A stretch of 23,961 nt of DNA from Acanthamoeba sp. SK_2022b. Taxonomy: Eukaryota; Discosea; Longamoebia; Acanthamoebidae. The stretch covers positions 1 through 23,961 of the forward strand of contig JANDJZ010001234.1 in assembly GCA_027943245.1 (NCBI GenBank). The letters are read 5' to 3'. Shown one piece after another: positions 17,945 through 23,961 of this stretch. Position numbers and translations under genes: made by a program. Position 1 is the stretch's first letter. The number at the start of each line of letters is the position of its first letter. The notes under the pieces are model-generated. The model did not search any database, was not told where the DNA came from, and saw only the letters and a program-made list of their open reading frames with translations.

Positions 17945-19257
17945 ATGGTGAATCTCTTCTGGTTGAGCCCTCCACGCTACGTGCGAGGTCGCGGATTGAA
18001 CTATTCGAGGTGTGCACGCCAGCACATCGATGCACACATCATAAAGATTCCGCTCGAGGCCGCACAGCTCCTCTACTCGGCCCACCATGCCCTCCCCACT
18101 GGGGACGACTGGCGCACTCGCGCCCCCATGGCCGGCACGGGCGAGCGGGGCTATCGCCCCACCCACATGAACAACCCCATCTCCAAGTGGTGCGCATCCC
18201 TTTTTGCTGAGAGCGCGCGTGTGTGGCGTGCGCGAGTTGACACAAGACCCCATTCGCATGCAAAGGGTGAGGGAGCATGCAGCCCACTACCGGCACGCTG
18301 TGGCTTACGGGCTGGCCCTGTGCGAAGAGTACACCCACCGCTATGGTCGCGAACACGCCTGTGAGGCCCACCTCCACTGGCTGCAGGGCCATGAGCCCGC
18401 CATCCCCGCCGCTGCACATGACGACCTGCGAGAAGGTACCCACCCACCATCCAGCGCAGCAACAAACAACCCACACAACAAAAGGGGGAAAAAGAAGCTA
18501 CTCCCCCGCCGGGATTTGAACCCGGGTCGTCCGCGTGACAGGCGGAAATGCTAGCCAACTACACCACAGGGGATGTCTTAAAGTATTGGTGAGCGTGTGG
18601 CGTTAACGATCGTATCCTCGTGGCTGCAGATGCCGACGAAGATGAGGAGGACGAGGAGGACGCGCTGGCCAGGTTCAAGATCGCGCGTGCTCCGCCGTGC
18701 GCGATGCCCGACGAGTTCAAGGTGGTGCCGCCATCGATGACCGAGGACTCGAATCCCGACGAGGATTCTGCCGAAGGCGAGGCCAAGGAGCAGTCCGGCG
18801 GTGGCCGGCAGGAGCAGCTGGGGAGCGAGAAGAAGAAGAAGGACGTCGCGGAAGACGCGGGGGAGGCCCTCGATGCCAGCCTGATCGCCGCCGAAGCGGA
18901 GCCGACAGAGGAGGGGAGGAGGCAGGAGGCTGCGGCGGTCGTCCAAGAGGTCACCGCGGTCCTCGAGCTGCAGACGAGCCAGCTCGCGATCAAGGCCGAG
19001 ACGTCCGAGACCATCATCGCCACCGCCAGCGTGGACGACGCGACGTGCACTGCGATGGAGGGGGGCGAGGAGGCGGAGAGCGCCCAAGGTCTGCTGCTGC
19101 TGCCCATCGAAGAGGAGGTTACGGCGTCGTCGGAAGTGGCCTTCCCTCTTCACGTCTACCAGTCCTACCGCGCCTACTACCTCGGTGCGCGCTGGTCTCG
19201 TCGTGTGGCGGAGGGGGGAGGGGGTGTTTGCTCACCGGCCGGCGTTGGATTGGGCGC

Positions 19258-19333
<76 letters not shown>

Positions 19334-19865
19334 GACGCGTGGTGCAGGCCAAAAGCTGTCGCTGAAGATGTCGACGTTCAAGACGCGGGACGTGCCCCAC
19401 TGGGCGCAGGAGCGAGTGCTGGAGATCCGAGCCCTCCCCAAGGAGGCCGCCGCCAAGACCAAGGCCAAGGCCAAGACGGCACCGGCCAAGCGGAAGCGAG
19501 GGCAAGCAGCCACGGCCCAAGACGACGACGACGACGATGAGGAGGAGGACCACACCGCAGGCAGGAGGGTGACGCGCTCGCAATCGCGCGCCCGCAAGAT
19601 CGACGACGCATCGGAGAAGGACCGGGACGAGAAGCACACGAAGAAGAAGAAGAAGCGAGCAGAGAAGGAGGCCGAGACGGAGGAGGACGAGGGCGGAGAC
19701 ACGCGCCAGAGCGTGGTCCACGAGGAGAAGATGGGATCAACCGGCGCGCCGCCGTCGGTGCGAAGAAGCCCCCGCAAGGTCAAGAAGGCCCCGTCTTCCT
19801 CCTCCTCCGTTGCTGCGCAGACCTTCACCAAGCGAAGGAAGGTGGGCAAGGAGGAGATCAAATGA
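17945..19865 (+). CDS. Phage/giant-virus-type conserved domain split by an acidic insert, with a basic tail
   Basis: Exons 17945-18189, 18266-18435, 18630-19184 and 19348-19865 join in phase to 495 aa. The N-terminal part reads MVNLFWLSP, then DAHIIKIPLEAAQLLYSAHH, YRPTHMNNPISKWVREHAAH and GLALCEEYTHRYG. The joined domain ends with AMPDEFK (about 163) and, 150 residues later, VYQSYRAYYLGQKLSLKM and STFKTRDVPHWA (about 314-343). That order matches a small protein of unknown function common in phages and large DNA viruses (recalled form: DKHVVKM...E..Q, PTH.NHPC..WVRES, LCEEYTHRYGK, AMP.EYK, YR.YY). In the host gene it is interrupted by about 145 acidic, Ala-rich residues and extended by a Lys/Arg/Glu-rich tail of about 150 residues with several likely nuclear signals (PAKRKRG, TKRRKVGK). 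Codon use matches the neighbours, so any transfer is old. The role is unknown; context next to an RNA ligase hints at nucleic-acid work. Confidence 0.85.
18489..18493 (-). terminator. RNA polymerase III terminator of tRNA-Asp
   Basis: A run of five T on the minus strand lies 8 nt past the tRNA 3' end, the normal Pol III stop. It lets the tRNA transcript end inside the host intron before reaching exon 2. Confidence 0.8.
18502..18573 (-). tRNA. tRNA-Asp (anticodon GUC), antisense in an intron
   Basis: The 72-nt cloverleaf folds completely. The acceptor TCCCCTG/CGGGGGA has 7 pairs including one G-U. The D-arm is GTGT/GCAT. The anticodon stem TCCGC/GCGGA closes the loop CTGTCAC (anticodon GTC). 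The T-stem CCGGG/CCCGG closes the loop TTCAAAT. Internal promoters match box A (TGGTGTAGTTGG) and box B (GGTTCAAATCC). There is no tRNA intron. It lies entirely inside intron 2 (18436-18629) of the plus-strand gene 17945-19865, in the opposite direction. Confidence 0.96.
19259..19328 (+). repeat. Compound (TC)n(TG)n microsatellite in intron 3 of the virus-type-domain gene
   Basis: About 11 TC units are followed directly by about 24 TG units within the intron 19185-19347, ending shortly before the acceptor GTGCAG. Confidence 0.95.
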
Positions 19866-20113
19866 TGATGACCGCTGCGCGTTGTGGGGGGGGTAGTGTT
19901 AGAACAGAGCGGGCCAGGCCCATAAAAACGTTTTCTTTTCGTTTGTTGCTTGGTTGGTTGTCAGCGTTGCACTTGAAGTGGAGGGGGGGCTCTTTACTAT
20001 GATGGTATATGTACACAACATGTTCTGCACAAAAGAATGGAGGAGCCTTGCGCTCGATGGGATTGGCCGTCGCTTGGTGTGGCATCGGGGGGTGGAGTGG
20101 GGAGAGAGAGTGT
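19866..20113. other. Convergent intergenic gap
   Basis: This 248-bp gap lies between two opposed stop codons and probably holds both 3' ends. I see no gene, repeat or RNA in it. Confidence 0.5.
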
Positions 20114-20898
20114 TCAGTCCTGGGAGGAGGTTGGGCTGTGCCCCTCCTCGAAGAGGGCGAGCTTGGAGGCGATGCGGGGCTCCTTGGCGGGCGGGTGCGT
20201 GGCGCTGCTCTTGCGGCTGCCCTGGCCCAGGCGCACCTCGGCCTCGATCTCCTCCTTGGACCGGACCTTGCCCTCGGTGATCTTCTTCTCGAAGAACTCC
20301 CGGTTCTTCTCGGCCTTGCGCTCCCGCAGCACCTGCTCCGTGTCCGTGTGGACCGGCGCTTCGGGCGGCGGCGGACACGCCACCAGCATCTTGTGCACCA
20401 GCTCGTGCACCATCAACGTCGACCTCCGCTTCTCTCGCCGCTTCAACTCCCGCTCCAGCGCCGCCCTGCATCGATGGCGATCGTGATGATGGTGATGGTG
20501 GTGGTGGTGGTGATAATGATGATGAGCGATGGCGCACAGCGAGGGACAGGACAAGAGAGAGAGAGAGAGAGAGAGGGGCAGAACGAACCGTTCGGCCATG
20601 TCGCGTATCTCGCGTTCCTTGATCTCCTTCATGTGCTTGACGCGGCTGAACCTCTTGACCTCCTCGACCTCGCGCTCGCGCAGGAGCTTGGTGATCCGCA
20701 TGACCTCCTTCTCCTTGACCACCTCCACCATCTGCTCCAGCGAGCCCTTCCGCAGCTTCACCAGGTCTCGCTCCACCTCCTGCCCGAATCTCGTGACCTT
20801 CATCGGCGGCGGCACCGGCGGCGGCGGCGCCTTCGTCGTCGTCGTCGTCGTCGTCTCCATGTCCTCTTCCTGGTCGTCACCCCCGTTTTCCTCCTCCT

Positions 20899-20929
<31 letters not shown>

Positions 20930-23666
20930 TTCATCTCCTTCGCCGAGGTGTTCGAGGCAGGCGGGCTTGGCGTCGAGCGAGGACGCGTGGGGCCGGTTGG
21001 GGGGCTCCGCGGGCCACGGGGGCGCCATGGCCTTGGTCATGGCCCCGCCGGAGGCGCGCAGGCTGCCGAGGTCGAGCGACGACAGGTGCGTCGAGCGCCG
21101 GGAGGCGATCGCCTGGGACACGTCGCTCGACGACAGCCGCTCCCGCATGGACGCCCGCCTGCCCTTGTCCCGACGGGCGGCGGCGCCGACGTCGGCCGCG
21201 TAGTCGCTGGCGTCGTCGTCAGCCGTCTGCTTCGTCGTCGTCTTCTTCTTATTCGGCTTGCCGGTCTCGTCTTTGACGGGGAGCGACAGCCGCTTGTCGT
21301 CCTTCTTCTTCTTGTTCTTCTTGTCCTTCTTGTCCTTCTTCTTCTTGTTCTTCTTGCTCTTCTTCTTCTTGTTGCTCTGCTTGCCGTCGTCGTCCTGCCC
21401 TGCAAAATCGTCCGCCGCGTCGTCTTCGTCGTCGTCGCAGCCCTCCCACTCCTCCACCCCCTCCGCCCTCTCGCCTTTTTTCTTCTCGTCGTCGTCATCG
21501 TCATCGTCGTCATCGCCGTCGTCGTCTTCTTGGTCGTCGTCATCGTCGTCGTTCTTGGCATTGCTGGAATGCTTCTCGTCGTCAGCCTGGTCTCGGCTGC
21601 CGTTGGCGGTCTTGCTGGGGTCCTTCTTGGGGGCGCACGCGCGCTGGAAGAGGGCCGGGTGGCGGACGATGAGGACCTCCACGAGCGAGTTGAGGAGGTT
21701 CGTCTCCCGGAACAGCGCCATCGGGTCCGTCTCCTCCCGCCGCACCAGGTTGGGCCCGATCAACGCCCCCACGTTGCTCGCTGGGGGAGACACAGGATAG
21801 AATAACACAATACGCAAGTAAATATATTATATTATATAATAATAATAATAATAATAATTATAAATAATTATTAATAATAATGCGTGCGCAGAGGGGAGGG
21901 GGGAGAGGGGTACCGGTCATCTTGTTGGCCTCGGCGTGGGCCGTGAGGAACACGAAGAAGCGGACGAGCCGCTCGAGGAGCACGTAGTTGACCTCGGGCA
22001 AGAGGTCCAGCTGCTCCTTCAGCCGCTCCGTGGCGTCCTCGCTCTCGGCTGCCCATTGTCGCGCGTGAGCAGTTGAACGCGGATTGGGACTGGGGGGGGG
22101 GGAGATGAGGGAGGAGGAGGAGGAGGCAGCGCAGCTGCGTACATTGGGCGGCGGCGGCGGCGTCGAGGAAGGACGGGTAGGCGCGAGCGGTGAGGAGGGT
22201 CTCGGGGAGGGAGCGGAGGAAGAGCTTGAGCACGCCGGCCACGGTGTGCGGGTGGACGTGCGTCGCGGCCATGTCCACGCCGGGCCCGCCGTCGTCGTAG
22301 GCGTCGCGGAGGGCGTCGACGTCGGCCTTCTTGCCGGCGATGCGGAACAGGCCCAGCGTGGTGACGTTGTCCTCGCGCTCGAGGAAGGCCAGCGCGTGCT
22401 CCACGAACAGGGGGAGCGCGTGCGCCTCGCTCGACAGGTCGGCCTGCCGCACCACCTCCTCGAGGGCCACCCCAAAGAGGCGCGCCTTCTTCTTTGGCGC
22501 CGGCGGGGCGGCGGCGGCGGCCGTGGGGACCGCGGCGACGGGCGCCGTGTTGGACGACGAGAGCATGTGGTGCAGCCCGGCCGCCGCGGACTGGGAGAGG
22601 CCGGAGAGGCGGTACAGCGACCGCTTGCTCCTGGGCTGGGGCTCGCCGAGGAGCTGCGCGCCGCCGCTGCTGGCGCTGATGCTGGTGGTGGTGGTGCTGG
22701 TGGAGGAGGAGGAGGAGGAGGAGCCGTCGTCGTCGTCGTTGCCCCTGCCCCCCGAGGCCTTGCCGGGCTTGACGAGGCCGCGGAAGGTGCCCTTGAGCAG
22801 GCCCTCCCGCTTCTCCTTCTTGGCCTCGGCCGCGCCCGAGGCGCCGACGCCGTGGTGGTCGTCGGCCGCGCCGTTGTTGAGGATGTCGTACCGCTCGCGG
22901 TCCAGCATGCGCTCGCGGTCCTTCTTGGTGAGGCTCGCGAACTTGCCGCCGCGCTGCGCCAGCTTGGCGCGGTGGAGGTGCTGGTGGTGGTGCGGGTGGT
23001 GGTCGCCCACGTTCCGCTTGCCCGGCGGCGGGCTGCTGCTCGACCCGTTGAAGCCCGCGCCGGCGCCGGCGGTCGTCGTCGGCGAGGCGGCGGCGGCGGC
23101 GGTCGGCGTGCCGGCGGTGGGGACGGCGGGGAAGGAGAGCGACGAGGACGAGAGCGCGGCGTTGCCGGCGGTGGGCACCGAGGCGAAGCTGCAGCTCGAC
23201 TGGGCCTTGTGGATGAGCATGCTGTTGCGCTTGGCGTGGCCCTCGATGCTCTGCCGCCCAAAGTTGTTGACCGCGGCCGACAGCTTGGGCTTGGCGGGCA
23301 CCTGCACCTGCACCTGCACGAACGGCTTGATGAGGCTGCCCGACGTGCCCGCGGCCGCGGCCACGGTCACGGGCTCGTCGCCGTCGCTGAACGCCAGCCC
23401 CCGCTGGCTGTGGACGCGGCTGCCGCCGTTGGCGGTCGGCGCGCCGCCGAGGGCGGGCGAGCTGGTGGCGCTGTCGACGGAATCGCTGAAGCTGTACAGC
23501 ACGTGCTGGTCGTCCACGAAGGGGAGGCCGAGGTCGTCCTTGCGCGACAGCAGCCCGATCCGCCGCAGCTGCTCGCCCAGCATCACTCCCTCCTTGCGGC
23601 TCTTCAGCCCGTACTCCTTCGCGAGCCAGTCCACCGCCGATGCGCCTGCGCACACGCACACGCATA

Positions 23667-23758
<92 letters not shown>

Positions 23759-23961
23759 TGAGCGCGAGGCGGGACGCGATGAGGTGAGGGAGAAAGGAGG
23801 GAGGGAAATAGGCGAACCGTTGAAGTACTTCTTGGAGGAGGAGGAGGAGGCCTTGAGGGCCTTGAGGGACTTCTTCTTGCGCTCAAACGGGATCCCCGTG
23901 TAGGGATGTCGCACCTTCTCCACCAGCTCCTCGTAGTTCACCTTGAACGCCACCAGCGACA
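20114..23961 (-). CDS. DEP-RhoGAP domain protein with acidic/lysine-rich linker and coiled-coil tail (5' truncated)
   Basis: Exons in transcription order: >=23961-23818, 23645-22143, 22048-21914, 21780-20589 and 20465-20114. All phases agree and give about 1,107 residues in the window. No ATG precedes the first codons, so the start lies beyond the right edge. A DEP-like domain comes first (KKYFNGASAVDWLAKEYG to DDQHVLYSF, spanning exons 1-2). About 280 low-complexity residues follow. The RhoGAP domain (about 430-680) has the arginine finger in LGLFRIAGK, VLKLFLRSLPE, and NKMTASNVGALIGPNLVRR, so it should be an active GTPase-activating protein for Rho/Rac. Exon 4 continues with an Asp/Glu block, a Lys-rich block and a Glu-rich helix; exons 4-5 form a charged coiled coil (LKRREKRRST onward). 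DEP domains usually direct membrane association, so a role in cortical actin control is likely but inferred. Intron 4 (20588-20466, 123 nt) is in frame and free of stops, and encodes a polyhistidine run if retained. Confidence 0.92.
21833..21880. repeat. AT-rich (AAT)n tract in RhoGAP intron 3
   Basis: A run of AATAAT units stands out in the GC-rich setting, within the intron 21913-21781. A similar AATAAT tract lies in transporter intron 8 (7335-7370). Confidence 0.85.
23669..23758. repeat. Compound (CA)n(GA)n microsatellite in RhoGAP intron 1
   Basis: About 36 CA units pass directly into about 9 GA units in the intron 23817-23646. On the gene's sense strand the order is (TC)n then (TG)n towards the acceptor, the same as in the intron at 19185-19347. 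Confidence 0.95.

Noticed and set aside
18204..18260. Upstream extension of exon 2 of the virus-type-domain gene
   Set aside because: Joining TG at 18189 to GG at 18266 restores SKWVREHAAHYRH, the family motif, so 18190-18265 is an intron.
20480..20525. Polyhistidine tract as a coding metal-binding region of the RhoGAP protein
   Set aside because: It falls in a segment with a GTTCGT donor and a GCAG acceptor in matching phase, and splicing it out keeps the coiled coil continuous; intron retention is reported as a finding instead.
20009..21805. Long plus-strand open frame opposite RhoGAP exons 4-5
   Set aside because: It is the antisense of acidic/lysine-rich coding sequence; Leu/Val-rich runs arise from GAC/GAG repeats, and the minus frame completes a RhoGAP domain.
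22084..23787. Long plus-strand frames opposite the DEP-RhoGAP exon
   Set aside because: No domain is recognisable and they run through the CA repeat; the minus frame carries DEP and RhoGAP motifs.

Overview
This is a nuclear genome segment from a free-living, GC-rich, intron-rich protist. An Acanthamoeba-like amoebozoan fits best: third codon positions are almost all G or C, introns are short with GTACG/GTGCG/GTTCG donors, dinucleotide microsatellites sit inside introns, and genes are tightly packed. The species call is inference from style and gene content, not from a marker gene.

Layout, left to right. (1) 1-5438, +: the 3' 5.4 kb of a dual-cassette Ski2-like helicase, orthologue of ASCC3, without introns and cut by the left edge. 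(2) 5866-8707, +: a 15-exon major-facilitator transporter of the FLVCR/SLC49 type. (3) 8756-11176, -: a six-exon tRNA dimethylallyltransferase (TRIT1/MiaA type) with a C-terminal zinc finger, converging on (2) with 48 bp between stop codons. (4) 11353-12092, +: a small coiled-coil protein with a KEN box and CDK sites, sharing a 176-bp divergent promoter with (3) that carries E2F-like sites. (5) ~12745-14611, +: a protein with a long low-complexity N-terminus and a well-formed C-terminal domain of unknown role. (6) 14798-16444, -: a nine-exon coiled-coil protein I do not recognise. (7) 16680-17630, -: an Rnl2-type RNA ligase. (8) 17945-19865, +: a domain I know mainly from phages and large DNA viruses, split by an acidic insert and given a long basic tail. 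A tRNA-Asp(GUC) gene lies antisense inside its second intron. (9) 20114-23961, -: a DEP-RhoGAP protein cut by the right edge.

The genes do not form one pathway. Translation and RNA maintenance recur: ASCC3 (ribosome quality control and alkylation repair), the tRNA-modifying enzyme, the RNA ligase and the tRNA gene. The most interesting parts are the RNA ligase / virus-type-domain gene / nested tRNA block (16680-19865), and gene (4), whose E2F-like promoter, KEN box, CDK sites and duplicated FGF-like tail all point to cell-cycle control.

Exon boundaries were inferred by joining GT...AG introns so that reading phase and family similarity are kept. Most junctions are phase-consistent. The uncertain ones are the first intron of (2), the 5' half of (5) and the exon 4/5 junction of (6).
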